Origin: Paraburkholderia sp. HP33-1
GTDB taxonomy: Bacteria; Pseudomonadota; Gammaproteobacteria; Burkholderiales; Burkholderiaceae
DNA length: 64,000 bases
Assembly: GCF_021390595.1 (NCBI RefSeq)
Contig: NZ_JAJEJR010000001.1
Location: forward strand, 744,001 to 808,000
Direction of reading: 5' to 3'
A program made the position numbers and the translations under genes. The notes under the pieces were generated by a model that saw nothing but the letters and a program-made list of their open reading frames with translations, was not told the DNA's origin and made no database searches. Shown here in pieces: positions 18,030 through 26,466 of this stretch; position 1 is the first letter of the stretch; the number at the start of each line of letters is the position of its first letter.

Positions 18030-18491
18030 ATGAAAGCAATATTATTAATTCTAGCGGCAGTCTGCGCAACCGGTTTTGTATACGCTTCCGAACCTCTCGC
18101 ATCTGTGGAGAGTCAAGACCTTGGGCCAGTCCCACGAGTAATTCGCTCAACCATCGAATCGGACATCTCCTTTAGACCTTATGGGTCGCTAAATTGCAAG
18201 GTGCAAGGAAAAAAAATTCCGCTGTCATCGAATAGTTCGGTCTCTACATGGTTTGTCACGACTAGTAAGGCTTGTGGATGGGGCGCGGCGCTAGGTCCCA
18301 TATGGCTAGTGGAAAAGCCGTCAACAGGCAATCCGTCACTCATGCTTTCAACTGGTGGCTATAGTGTGGCGATTGCCGGGAAGTCACGCGGTGGTTTTGT
18401 TGGCATTGCCATCGTTTCTGGAACTGCTGAGGAGAGTGTTCGTAAGCGGTACTTTTTTGACGGTCAAAAGTACGCGCCGAGCACAAAGTAA
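18030..18491 (+). CDS. exported small protein, candidate immunity to the adjacent effector
   Basis: A 153-residue protein beginning 8 bases after the effector stop, so very likely co-transcribed. Residues 1-19 form a clear signal peptide ending VYA, which puts the mature protein in the periplasm, where a peptidoglycan-cutting toxin would act. Two cysteines (56 and 82) could form a disulfide. No known domain was recognised. Composition is AT-rich like the end of the effector gene, indicating that toxin domain and partner arrived together. Function as an immunity protein is inferred from position, export and size only. Confidence 0.6.
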   Translation: MKAILLILAAVCATGFVYASEPLASVESQDLGPVPRVIRSTIESDISFRPYGSLNCKVQGKKIPLSSNSSVSTWFVTTSKACGWGAALGPIWLVEKPSTGNPSLMLSTGGYSVAIAGKSRGGFVGIAIVSGTAEESVRKRYFFDGQKYAPSTK

Positions 18492-18810
18492 ACCAGTTGG
18501 AGTGCTCTTTATTAGAAAGGCAAGAGTGTTTCAAAGAGCACTCCACGTTAGCTCATGCCATCCCGGTGTGTGCATCGGATGTGGGCGTGCTCAAGCCGCC
18601 GGAAGAGTATCAGATGGAACACTATCGCATTATGAATCATCTGCCAATCGCGCATTCATGCCGTCAACGAACAGCCTCCGGGATATATTGCGCTCGATAC
18701 ACAAAGGCGGAGATTGATTGCGTGCATCCGCCGACGTTTCCAGCGTGCTATTGATGGAATTAATTGCGTTCCATTAATCATTTCCCATCATCATAGGGTG
18801 CATCTGATAT
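18492..18810. other. non-coding spacer with GC-rich relic
   Basis: 319 bases between the two exported small genes. It starts with a perfect hairpin (18498-18545). Bases about 18550-18640 are GC-richer than the flanks and read as a short stretch of plausible amino acids without a real start, which looks like a decayed piece of another gene. The last 90 bases are AT-rich and should carry the promoter of the LprI-like gene. Confidence 0.4.
18498..18545. repeat. 13-bp perfect inverted repeat
   Basis: TGGAGTGCTCTTT at 18498-18510 is exactly mirrored at 18533-18545 around a 22-nt loop. It begins 6 bases after the candidate immunity gene. There is no T run after it, so it may act as a 3'-end hairpin or be a recombination or insertion scar rather than a classic terminator. 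Confidence 0.6.
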
Positions 18811-19215
18811 ATGAGATACTTGAAAATTGGAATTATTCTGGTAATTTTTTTATCATCCACCGCCAACGCGGAAGAGCGGAATTATTCACAGCAATTCGTG
18901 CAATGTAGTAAGACGGTATCCAGTGCCGGTGGTCAGTCAGATTGCGTCACTGCCGAAATTGCATTTCAAAAAAAACGATTAAATGTTGCTTATTCGAATG
19001 CTGTTAAAAAACTTGCACCCGAAGATAAGGCATATTTAGACAAAATTCAGCATGAATGGATTACGTGGAGGGATGATAACTACAAATTCCTCGCGGAACA
19101 CGTATCAGGTGCGTTCGGCACGACTAGGGCAACAAGCCTCGATTTTATGCTGCGTTCCGTGTTCGATAGGGCAAGCGAGCTTGAAATGATTTCGGATGAA
19201 ATGGGTGCTAATTAA
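18811..19215 (+). CDS. LprI/DUF1311-like exported protein, possible lysozyme-type inhibitor
   Basis: A 134-residue protein with a signal peptide (residues 1-20, ending ANA). The mature part follows the DUF1311 pattern: Cys32 and Cys45 around a short spacer, a Leu-Asn-x-Ala-Tyr segment at about 57-61 (RLNVAYSNA), a Lys-Leu-rich helix, and the closing EWITWRDDNYKF at about 82-93. The third cysteine common in this family is replaced by Tyr. LprI of Mycobacterium tuberculosis, from this family, inhibits lysozyme. Next to an effector that cuts the same glycan bond, it is a good candidate for a second periplasmic protector, but this is inference. The gene is AT-rich relative to the core genome. Confidence 0.7.
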   Translation: MRYLKIGIILVIFLSSTANAEERNYSQQFVQCSKTVSSAGGQSDCVTAEIAFQKKRLNVAYSNAVKKLAPEDKAYLDKIQHEWITWRDDNYKFLAEHVSGAFGTTRATSLDFMLRSVFDRASELEMISDEMGAN

Positions 19216-19720
19216 ATTTCATAGAAATTTAGCTGTGTGGGGTTGAGTCGGCGGCGTATCAATGGCTCACGACATGCGCCGCTCACGCTTCCATCATCTG
19301 GCGGCGCTGTTCCACTTGGGGCCCATTCCCTATCGTCCAGTTGTAGTCGAAATGACATCGGCTGCGGGGGGTGTTTTCTGCCCGCATGGCGTCGGAATGA
19401 TTACGCCCCCCGGAAAGAACCGCCTGACGGGGGTTGTTACCGGTGACGAACTCTTTGAGGCCATACCAGACAAAAGCCCCGCTCAGCTTTATCTGGCGGG
19501 GCTTCGTGGTGAACGGCTGCAATCGGTTGGGAGTATGTGGCGCCTAGGGCTGGAATCTGGGAATCGAACCGAGTGCCGCGATGCCTTATGCCGCGGACGT
19601 GTTGCCGTGGTGGTTTTAAGGAGTTACCACGGAAGTTGCCACATCAACCAACACGGCTCCTACGTCGGCAAAGGGTTCGACTAATATAAGTGCCATATTT
19701 GATCTGAGAGAGCGCAGACC
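19216..19720. other. structured intergenic region in island I
   Basis: 505 bases with no convincing gene; the ORF that spans 19262-19684 has no family resemblance and no ribosome-binding site. The stretch holds several hairpins: AAGCCCCGC/GCGGGGCTT at 19474-19504, CCGCG/CGCGG near 19575-19593, and CCGTGGT/ACCACGG near 19607-19635. A short string reading GGTTCGATTCC on the minus strand near 19565 resembles a tRNA T-arm, but the rest of a tRNA is absent. The region could be a decayed mobile-element end or an insulator between modules. Confidence 0.4.
19474..19504 (-). terminator. minus-strand-oriented terminator-like hairpin
   Basis: A 9-bp stem AAGCCCCGC/GCGGGGCTT with a 13-nt loop. On the minus strand it is followed by TTTT, the usual arrangement of a rho-independent terminator. 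No minus-strand gene enters it in the present layout, which suggests a lost neighbour or an insulating function. Confidence 0.5.
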
Positions 19721-20764
19721 ATGGATTTTCCGGGTGAGAACCTTGTCATCAAAATGTGGGATTCTTTGGTCGACAAGGGTATCGGTTCATTCGTCAAGCC
19801 GTGGCAGGCCCGTCGCGCCGCGCGCGCGGACTTGTCCAATCGAACGGAGGAAATACTTCTGCTTGCGCAAGCAGAGCATGACGCCGCAGAGATTCGCGCA
19901 GGCACAAAAAAAGTCCATCGAGAGGGGCAGCGGGTTCTGCTGCTTGAGCAGAACACAGAGGTCGTGGACGGACGGGCTGAGCCGCAGTTGAACATGACTC
20001 AGCTGATTGCTGCGGCCTCTCAGGCGAGGGGCGCTCAGGCCGTATTGGATGAGGTCAACGTTGCGAAGTCGGTTCTACACGCAGAGGCCTTGCTGCGTAA
20101 CGATGATACGCCGGTAATAGACAAGCCCGTAGATGCAGACTGGCTGAGGAATTGGCGTGATGGTGCCGCTCGGGTGTCGTCGGATGAGCTTCAGTCACTG
20201 TGGGGAAAGATTCTCGCCGGTGAGGTCAAGGCACCAGGCTCGTGTTCTCTGCCCACTCTCGACTTCGTAAAAAATCTGTCGCAAGAAGAGGCACATGCAA
20301 TCGAGCAAATTTGCCCCTTCATATTCCAAGAGGGTTTTATCTTCAAATACGGCGTTCTAGGCGACATGCAGGGGAGCATCAGATTCGAATATCTGATGTT
20401 CCTTGAAGAACTCGGGCTCATCAACATGGCGGGCGGCATGGGTCTCTCTGCATCTATACCGAGTTTGGTTCCGGACGGTTTCGTCAGGCCTTTGCTTACG
20501 AAGGAGCGGGCTATTGTGGTGACCGGACAGGATGCAGCCAAAAAGCTGACGCTCCAGAACTACCGAGTGACGCCGCTCGGTGCGCAAGTGTTTGCATTAA
20601 ATCCAGTCGCCGCTGACGAAGCGTATCTGAAGGCGGTCGGAGAAGCATCTGCGGTGCAGGGGTTCGAGGTAAAAATTGGGCAGTATAAGGAGATTGATGG
20701 CGGGCGGATTCAGGTGTTTAACGATGTCCGAGTGGAAGCGCCAAACGCAAATTCAAGCCAATAG
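19721..20764 (+). CDS. DUF2806-domain protein
   Basis: A 347-residue soluble protein without signal peptide or membrane segment. The N-terminal part (NLVIKMWDSLVDKGIGSFVKPWQ, then a charged helix with LLLAQAEHDAAEIRAG) and the middle block ELQSLWGKILAGEVKAPGS followed by LDFVKNLSQEEA match the DUF2806 family, whose biochemical role is unknown. The C-terminal third is a mixed alpha/beta region ending in NANSSQ. Base composition is intermediate between the AT-rich toxin genes and the core genome. It stands alone between the structured spacer and the effector relic, so it may be a separate cargo gene of the island. A defence role is possible but unsupported by anything seen here. Confidence 0.75.
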   Translation: MDFPGENLVIKMWDSLVDKGIGSFVKPWQARRAARADLSNRTEEILLLAQAEHDAAEIRAGTKKVHREGQRVLLLEQNTEVVDGRAEPQLNMTQLIAAASQARGAQAVLDEVNVAKSVLHAEALLRNDDTPVIDKPVDADWLRNWRDGAARVSSDELQSLWGKILAGEVKAPGSCSLPTLDFVKNLSQEEAHAIEQICPFIFQEGFIFKYGVLGDMQGSIRFEYLMFLEELGLINMAGGMGLSASIPSLVPDGFVRPLLTKERAIVVTGQDAAKKLTLQNYRVTPLGAQVFALNPVAADEAYLKAVGEASAVQGFEVKIGQYKEIDGGRIQVFNDVRVEAPNANSSQ

Positions 20765-20785
20765 ATCAGCAAATTATTGGTGAAG

Positions 20786-20880
20786 GCTCGTGACCCACGA
20801 GTTTCTGCAAAGCCGGATCGATTTCGAATGTCACGATGAAGACCACGATCCGACGCACACCATTTTCGCGACCACAGGCG
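20786..20880 (+). pseudogene. relic of an effector paralogue (direct repeat of 16911-17005)
   Basis: These 95 bases align without gaps to the effector gene at 16911-17005, with about 14 differences, mostly silent third-position changes. Both encode the conserved segment around SWIDFECHDEDHDPTHTIFAT (SRIDFECHDEDHD... in the relic). Nothing before or after the relic matches the effector, and it ends 18 bases before the ureG stop. It is a fragment of a second, diverged effector gene left at the island's right edge, in the same direction as the intact gene. Confidence 0.8.
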
Positions 20881-20897
20881 TTCGAAAAAACCACCCC

Positions 20898-21554
20898 TCA
20901 CACCTTCAACAACCCCTTCTTTTCAATAAACTTCACCACCTCGTCGAGCCCCTCGAGCGCCTTCAAATTACACATCACAAACGGCCGCTCACCTCGCATT
21001 TTCTTCGCATCCGATGCCATCACATCGAGGTTCGCGCCCACCAGCGGCGCGAGATCCGTCTTGTTGATCACGAGCAGATCCGACTTCGTGATTCCGGGCC
21101 CACCCTTACGCGGAATCTTCTCACCGCCCGCAACATCGATCACATAAATCGTCAGATCCGACAGCTCCGGGCTGAAGGTCGCCGCGAGGTTGTCGCCGCC
21201 CGATTCGATGAACACGATGTCCGCGTCCGGAAAACGCGTGAGCATACGGTCGACCGCTTCGAGGTTGATGGACGCGTCCTCGCGGATCGCCGTGTGCGGG
21301 CAGCCGCCCGTCTCGACGCCCATGATCCGCTCGGCCGGCAGCGCGCCCGCCACCGTCAGCAGACGCTGGTCCTCTTTCGTGTAGATGTCGTTCGTGATCG
21401 CGACGAGGTCGTACTGGTCGCGCATCGCCTTGCAGAGCATTTCGAGCAGCGTGGTCTTGCCCGAGCCGACTGGGCCGCCGACGCCCACGCGCAGCGGGGG
21501 CAGCTTCTTCGTGCGGGTCTGGGCAGGGGAAGCAGGATGATGAGATGCGTTCAT
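20898..21554 (-). CDS. ureG: urease accessory GTPase
   Basis: SIMIBI-class GTPase that powers nickel delivery to apo-urease together with UreE, UreF and UreD. The P-loop GPVGSGKT is at residues 27-34; [15 protein letters not shown] and NKTDLAP (G4-type) are present, as is the metal-binding Cys-Pro-His ([11 protein letters not shown]). The start at 21554 (MNASHH) is chosen because family homology begins at the LRVGVGGPV block soon after; the longer frame is a shadow. Length of 218 residues is normal. It is the last gene of the urease block and abuts island I. Confidence 0.95.
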   Translation of the reverse strand: MNASHHPASPAQTRTKKLPPLRVGVGGPVGSGKTTLLEMLCKAMRDQYDLVAITNDIYTKEDQRLLTVAGALPAERIMGVETGGCPHTAIREDASINLEAVDRMLTRFPDADIVFIESGGDNLAATFSPELSDLTIYVIDVAGGEKIPRKGGPGITKSDLLVINKTDLAPLVGANLDVMASDAKKMRGERPFVMCNLKALEGLDEVVKFIEKKGLLKV

Positions 21555-21573
21555 GATGGATCGTGTGATCGTA

Positions 21574-22254
21574 TTACGAGCGGAAGAGCCGCGAATACTG
21601 CGACTCGTGGCGCGCCGACAGAATGCCGAGCTGCGGCGCGAACGTGTTGAGGTCGTCAGGCGAAGTCGCGAGCGCACGCGCGACGGCTGCGTCGATCGGC
21701 TCGCGCAGCGCGACGATGATGCGCTGCCCCGCGAGCTGGCCGAGCGGTACCGCCTTCAATGCGGCGGCGGCCTGGTTCTCGACCCAGCTGAACGCATAGG
21801 CGGCGAGCGCGGCATCGACGGGAGCATCGTGCGCATAGGCGGCGAACGCGAACGCGGTCGGTTGCGCAAGCGGCGTGAGAGACGCGAGCGTCGCGCGTCT
21901 GGCCGCGTCTCCCCATTCGAGCGACACGCATAGCTGCCGCAGCGACCAGCCCATCTGCTCCGTTTCGCGGCGCAGTTCGGCGGACTCGCGACTCGCGAGA
22001 AATTCGGCGTTGGCGTCGGCGAGTTCGACGGCGTCATGTGCGCGCCAGCGTTCGATCTGCTGCGCGAGGAACGGCAACTCGCCGCGCGCGAGCACGTCGG
22101 TCAGGCCGCGTTCGATCCATCTGCGCGCGGAGTCGGCGTCGGTGATGAGCTGCGCTTCGATCGCCGCTTCGAGACCCTGCGAATAGCTGAACGCGCCGAT
22201 CGGCAGCGCCGGCGACGCGAGATGCAGCAGCGCGGTAAGTTCAGCGATGCGCAT
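21574..22254 (-). CDS. ureF: urease accessory protein
   Basis: UreF binds UreG and UreD at the apo-urease complex and controls fidelity of nickel insertion. The 226-residue protein starts [20 protein letters not shown], followed by [13 protein letters not shown], which is the conserved N-terminal block of UreF, and is otherwise all alpha-helical. Its ATG at 22254 lies inside the 3' end of ureE (14-bp overlap), so translation is probably coupled. A much longer frame upstream is simply the antisense-frame reading of the His-rich ureE tail. Confidence 0.93.
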   Translation of the reverse strand: MRIAELTALLHLASPALPIGAFSYSQGLEAAIEAQLITDADSARRWIERGLTDVLARGELPFLAQQIERWRAHDAVELADANAEFLASRESAELRRETEQMGWSLRQLCVSLEWGDAARRATLASLTPLAQPTAFAFAAYAHDAPVDAALAAYAFSWVENQAAAALKAVPLGQLAGQRIIVALREPIDAAVARALATSPDDLNTFAPQLGILSARHESQYSRLFRS

Positions 22255-22882
22255 GATGATGAGAATGGTGCCCATGTCCGCACGATTCGTCGTGCACGTG
22301 ATCATGGCCGTGATCGTGCGAGTGCGAAGAGCCTTCATGGCCATGCGCGTGTTCATGCTCATGCCCATGATGCTCGTCAAACACCTGCTGCGCGAGCGCA
22401 TAGTCCTCGGCGAACGTCTCGTCGTGCCCATGCTTGTGCCCGCCGCCGTACGCACCGGCTTCGGGCTGGAAAGGCAGCGACACCTGTTCGACCGTAGCGC
22501 CGATGCGCGTAAGCATGTCGGCGAGCACCGGATCGTATTCGAGCTTCAGATAATCGGCGCCCACTTCGACCGGCGTATGACGATTGCCGAGGTGATACGC
22601 AGCCCGCGTCAGTGTCAACGCATCCGCAGCGCGCACGTAAAGCACGGCTTCATGAGCAGCAACGACACGCACGAGAGCGCCGTCATCAGCGACGAGCACG
22701 TCGCCATCGCGCAGCACGGTGCCGCGCGGCAACAGCAATGCGACTTCCTCGCCGTTATCGAGCGTCGCGGCCAGACGGCTCTTGCGACGTTCATCGAATG
22801 CGAGCGTCAACGTCGGCGCGCGCTTGACGAGTACGGGCGCAATCTTCAGATGCGGTGCGAGAAGTTTGTTCAGGGTACGCAT
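22241..22882 (-). CDS. ureE: urease nickel metallochaperone
   Basis: UreE binds nickel and passes it to UreG for loading into urease. The N-terminal peptide-binding-like domain is followed by the metal-binding domain ([12 protein letters not shown] with the conserved interfacial His, then [11 protein letters not shown]). The last 50 or so residues are strongly His-rich, with repeated H-x-H and HGH elements mixed with Asp and Glu, and probably store several nickel ions. The length of 213 residues reflects this tail. The gene is 2 bases from ureC and overlaps ureF. Confidence 0.95.
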   Translation of the reverse strand: MRTLNKLLAPHLKIAPVLVKRAPTLTLAFDERRKSRLAATLDNGEEVALLLPRGTVLRDGDVLVADDGALVRVVAAHEAVLYVRAADALTLTRAAYHLGNRHTPVEVGADYLKLEYDPVLADMLTRIGATVEQVSLPFQPEAGAYGGGHKHGHDETFAEDYALAQQVFDEHHGHEHEHAHGHEGSSHSHDHGHDHVHDESCGHGHHSHHHAHR

Positions 22883-22884
22883 GG

Positions 22885-24591
22885 TCAGAACAGGAAATAG
22901 CGTTGCGCCATCGGCAGCACGGTGGCTGGATCACAGGTCAGCAACTGGCCGTCGGCGATCACCTGGTAGGTTTCCGGATCGACGCTGATGCTCGGACGCC
23001 ACGCGTTGTGAATCATGTCGGCCTTCGTTACGTTGCGGCAGTTCTTCACCGCGACGACGCGCTTGCTCAAACCATAGCGCTCGGCGACGCCCGCATCGGC
23101 GGCGAGCTGCGACACGAAGGTCAGCGATGTGCGGCCCAACGCGCCGCCGCGCGTCGCGAACATCTCGCGATAGTGCACGGGCTGCGGCGTCGGAATCGAC
23201 GCATTCGGATCGCCCATCTGCGCCATCGCGATCATGCCGCCCTTCAGGATCAGCGACGGCTTGATGCCGAAAAACGCCGGTTCCCAGAATACGAGGTCGG
23301 CCCACTTGCCCGGTTCGATCGAACCGACTTCATGCGCGATGCCATGCGTGATCGCCGGATTGATCGTGTACTTCGCCACATAGCGCTTCGCGCGGAAATT
23401 GTCGTGGCGCGCGTTGTCCTCGGGCAGCGCGCCGCGTTGCACTTTCATCTTGTGCGCGGTCTGCCACGTGCGAATGATCACTTCGCCGACGCGGCCCATC
23501 GCCTGAGAATCCGAAGAAAGCATCGACAGCGCGCCGAGATCGTGCAGGATGTCCTCGGCCGCGATAGTCTCGCGACGAATCCTCGATTCGGCGAACGCGA
23601 TGTCTTCGGCAATCGACGGATCGAGGTGATGGCACACCATCAGCATGTCGAGATGCTCTTCGAGCGTGTTCACGGTGTATGGCCGCGTCGGATTCGTCGA
23701 CGACGGCAGCACGTTCGCTTCGCCGCACACCTTGATGATGTCGGGTGCGTGGCCGCCGCCCGCGCCTTCGGTGTGATACGTGTGGATCGTGCGGCCCTTG
23801 AACGCGGCCACCGTCGTTTCGACGAAGCCCGCTTCGTTCAGCGTATCCGTATGGATCGCGACCTGCGTGTCGGTATCGTCGGCGACGGACAGACAGTTGT
23901 CGATCGCCGCGGGCGTCGTGCCCCAGTCTTCGTGCAGCTTCAAACCGATCGCGCCCGCGGCGATCTGTTCGGTGAGCGGGGCCGGCTGGCTCACGTTGCC
24001 CTTGCCGAGAAAGCCTAGGTTCATCGGATAACCGTCGGCCGCTTGCAGCATGCGTTCGAGATGCCACGGCCCCGGCGTGCAGGTCGTCGCATTCGTGCCG
24101 GTCGCGGGGCCGGTGCCGCCGCCGAGCATCGTCGTCACGCCGCTCGCGAGCGCTTCCTCGATCTGCTGCGGGCTGATGAAGTGGATGTGCGTATCGATGC
24201 CGCCCGCGGTCACGATCAGTCCTTCGCCCGCGATGACTTCGGTGGCGGCGCCAATCGCGATCGTCACGTTCGGCTGGATGTCGGGATTGCCGGCTTTGCC
24301 GATCGCGGCGATGCGGCCGTCCTTGATGCCGATGTCGGCTTTCACGATGCCCCAATGGTCGAGGATCACCGCGTTCGTCACGACGGTATCGACGACATCG
24401 GCACGCACGCGCTGCGACTGGCCCATGCCGTCGCGAATCACCTTGCCGCCGCCGAACTTGACCTCTTCGCCGTAGGTCGTGAAGTCGCGTTCGATCTCGA
24501 TCAGAAGCTCGGTGTCGGCGAGGCGCACGCGATCGCCGGTGGTGGGGCCGAACATCTCCGCGTATGCGCGGCGGCCAATGCGTAGTGTCAT
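22885..24591 (-). CDS. ureC: urease alpha (catalytic) subunit
   Basis: Hydrolyses urea to ammonia and carbamate at a di-nickel centre. All key residues are present: His135 and His137 in THIHF, the carbamylated Lys218 in GLKLHEDWG, His247 in AIHTD, His273 in TYHTEGAGG, Asp361 in SSDSQAMGR, and the mobile flap Cys320-His321-His322 in MVCHHLDP. The length of 568 residues is standard for a three-subunit bacterial urease. It follows ureB after 64 bases and leads directly into ureE. Confidence 0.98.
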   Translation of the reverse strand: MTLRIGRRAYAEMFGPTTGDRVRLADTELLIEIERDFTTYGEEVKFGGGKVIRDGMGQSQRVRADVVDTVVTNAVILDHWGIVKADIGIKDGRIAAIGKAGNPDIQPNVTIAIGAATEVIAGEGLIVTAGGIDTHIHFISPQQIEEALASGVTTMLGGGTGPATGTNATTCTPGPWHLERMLQAADGYPMNLGFLGKGNVSQPAPLTEQIAAGAIGLKLHEDWGTTPAAIDNCLSVADDTDTQVAIHTDTLNEAGFVETTVAAFKGRTIHTYHTEGAGGGHAPDIIKVCGEANVLPSSTNPTRPYTVNTLEEHLDMLMVCHHLDPSIAEDIAFAESRIRRETIAAEDILHDLGALSMLSSDSQAMGRVGEVIIRTWQTAHKMKVQRGALPEDNARHDNFRAKRYVAKYTINPAITHGIAHEVGSIEPGKWADLVFWEPAFFGIKPSLILKGGMIAMAQMGDPNASIPTPQPVHYREMFATRGGALGRTSLTFVSQLAADAGVAERYGLSKRVVAVKNCRNVTKADMIHNAWRPSISVDPETYQVIADGQLLTCDPATVLPMAQRYFLF

Positions 24592-24655
24592 GGTGTGGGT
24601 CCGGAATGAACAAGGCGGAGCGGAGCGCTCGAAACGCCAGGGCGTGGGCGTCGCA

Positions 24656-24961
24656 TTACAGCTTGCCCATCACCTTGCCGTTGAAACCATAGACGATGCG
24701 GTCACCAGAGAGCGCGACGAGTTCGACCGTGCGCTCCTGGCCGGGCTCGAAACGCACCGCGGTGCCCGCCGCAATGTTCAGGCGAAAGCCGCGCGCCGCT
24801 TCGCGATCGAACGACAGCGCGTCGTTCACTTCGTAGAAATGGTAATGCGAGCCGATCTGCACGGGACGGTCGCCGGTATTCGACACGATCACCGTGACCG
24901 TCGCGCGACCCGCGTTCAGTTCGTGCTCACCGTCGTCGATGAGGAGTTCGCCGGGAATCAT
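24656..24961 (-). CDS. ureB: urease beta subunit
   Basis: Structural subunit of the UreABC trimer-of-trimers. The 101-residue protein starts [18 protein letters not shown] and contains the conserved [35 protein letters not shown] and the C-terminal [12 protein letters not shown], all typical of UreB. It sits 25 bases downstream of ureA and 64 upstream of ureC in the same operon. Confidence 0.97.
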   Translation of the reverse strand: MIPGELLIDDGEHELNAGRATVTVIVSNTGDRPVQIGSHYHFYEVNDALSFDREAARGFRLNIAAGTAVRFEPGQERTVELVALSGDRIVYGFNGKVMGKL

Positions 24962-24986
24962 GGAGCCTGCCTTGACGCTGAGGAGT

Positions 24987-25289
24987 TCAGGGAATCGGAT
25001 GATGGACGGTCACGAGCTTCGTTCCATCGGGGAATGTCGCTTCGACCTGGATGTCGGGGATCATCTCGGGCACGCCCTCCATCACGTCGGCGCGCGTGAG
25101 CAGCGTGGTGCCGTAGTGCATGACCTCGGCGACGCTCTTGCCGTCGCGCGCGGCTTCCATCAGCGCGGCGGTGATGAAGGCGACCGCCTCCGGATAGTTG
25201 AGCTTGAGGCCGCGCGCGCGGCGCCGTTCGGCGAGCAGGGCGGCGGTGAAGATCAGCAGCTTGTCCTTCTCGCGAGGTGTCAGCTTCAT
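24987..25289 (-). CDS. ureA: urease gamma subunit
   Basis: Smallest structural subunit of urease, 100 residues, normal length. It begins [20 protein letters not shown] and contains [18 protein letters not shown] and [24 protein letters not shown], the conserved blocks of UreA. It is separated from ureD by a gene for a periplasmic binding protein, an arrangement different from the common ureD-ureA order. Confidence 0.97.
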   Translation of the reverse strand: MKLTPREKDKLLIFTAALLAERRRARGLKLNYPEAVAFITAALMEAARDGKSVAEVMHYGTTLLTRADVMEGVPEMIPDIQVEATFPDGTKLVTVHHPIP

Positions 25290-25435
25290 CGGGTGTGAGT
25301 CTCGGCGTTGTTGTGTCGTGGTGGCGTGATCGTTGCGTTGCGTCGCGTCGTGGTGACGGGGTCCTCGCGTCGCGCCATCAGCAGGTCACGGTATCAAGTC
25401 CGGCTAACGGCGCGCTTACAACCGCGCTGGCAGGA

Positions 25436-26248
25436 TTACAGATCGGCGGGCAGCGGCGCACCGAACCACTTCTTCGACATCGCACCGAGAGTGCCGTCCT
25501 GTCTGGCCTGCGCGATCGCGGCATCGACCTTCTGTTGCAGGCGCGGTTCGTTCTTGTTCATGCCGACGAAGCACGGCGAGTTCTTGATCACGAACTTCGG
25601 CTCCGGACGGCGCGGCGGATTCTTCGCGAGGATCGCGGCCGCGACGATGTTGCCGGCCGCGATCAGTTGCACCTGTCCGGACAGGAAAGCGGCGATCGTC
25701 GCGTTGTTGTCTTCGAAGCGTTTGATCGTCGCGTTCGGCGCCATCTGCGTGAGGCCGATTTCCTCGAGCGCCCCGCGCGTCGCACCGACGGTCTTGCCGG
25801 TGAGATCGGCCGGACCGCTCACCTTGATGTCGGCGGGACCGAACACGCCCTGGTAGTACGGCGCGTAGGCGGTCGAGAAGTCGATCACCTTCTCGCGCTC
25901 GGGCGTTTTGCCGAGCGACGAGATCACCAGATCGACCTTGCCGGTCTGCAGATACGGAATGCGGTTCGCGCTGTTGACCGGCACGAGTTCGAGCTTCACG
26001 TTCATGGCTTTTGCAAGCAGCGTGGCCGTGTCGATGTCGTAGCCTTGCGGCTTCATGTCGGGGCCGACCGAGCCGAACGGCGGATAGTCCTCGGGCACGG
26101 CGACCTTCAGCACACCGGCCTTCGTAATGTTGTCGAGCGTGTCGGCGTGCGCGGCACCCGCATGAAACGCGAGGTCGGCGATGATGGGCAGGGCGAGCAA
26201 TGCGGCCAGCAAGGCGCGGCGCGCGGGGCGGGAAAGAGTGCGGTTCAT
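25436..26248 (-). CDS. periplasmic amino-acid-type substrate-binding protein inside the urease block
   Basis: A 270-residue solute-binding protein of the type-2 periplasmic binding family (SBP_bac_3). A signal peptide (about residues 1-36, ending AHA) precedes the LKVAVPEDYPPFGSVGPDMKPQGYDIDTA entry block, then LVPVNSANRIPYLQTGKVDLVISSL and the FSTAYAPYYQG hinge, all typical of polar amino acid binding proteins. The start at 26248 places the signal peptide correctly. No permease or ATPase gene accompanies it, so it must share a transporter encoded elsewhere or act as a sensor. Its place between ureD and ureA suggests co-regulation with urease, perhaps as a nitrogen scavenger; the ligand is unknown. 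Confidence 0.85.
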   Translation of the reverse strand: MNRTLSRPARRALLAALLALPIIADLAFHAGAAHADTLDNITKAGVLKVAVPEDYPPFGSVGPDMKPQGYDIDTATLLAKAMNVKLELVPVNSANRIPYLQTGKVDLVISSLGKTPEREKVIDFSTAYAPYYQGVFGPADIKVSGPADLTGKTVGATRGALEEIGLTQMAPNATIKRFEDNNATIAAFLSGQVQLIAAGNIVAAAILAKNPPRRPEPKFVIKNSPCFVGMNKNEPRLQQKVDAAIAQARQDGTLGAMSKKWFGAPLPADL

Positions 26249-26466
26249 GGGGCGTGAGCGGTGGTGGTGGTGTCGTTGATGTCGGGTTGTCGCCGGCTTC
26301 CTCGTGGCCGGCCGCGAAGTGGCGAATCCGATGCAAGCTATGTGCCATCGCGACGTGGTGTGACTTGTCGGCACGCAACGCTGACTCGCGCCCATCGTTG
26401 GGGCCTGCGCGTGCGCCGAAGTGGTGCGCGAAGTGTGTGATCAAGACGAGAGGGGGAATGGCGCGC

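Noticed and set aside
18497..18754. 85-residue ORF between the two exported proteins
   Set aside because: It starts inside the hairpin, has no ribosome-binding site, and mixes AT- and GC-rich pieces; better seen as relic DNA.
19550..19580. tRNA-like T-arm string on the minus strand, possible attachment site
   Set aside because: No matching acceptor, D-arm or anticodon arm, and no integrase in the window.
19262..19684. 140-residue ORF in the island I spacer
   Set aside because: No domain, no ribosome-binding site, and it crosses several hairpins.
15541..20880. Prophage or integrative element
   Set aside because: No integrase, excisionase, phage structural genes, transposase or terminal att repeats were seen.
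22241..22400. Repeated short GC-rich units suspected to be a tandem repeat or CRISPR-like array
   Set aside because: They are the codons of the His-rich UreE tail; there are no spacers.
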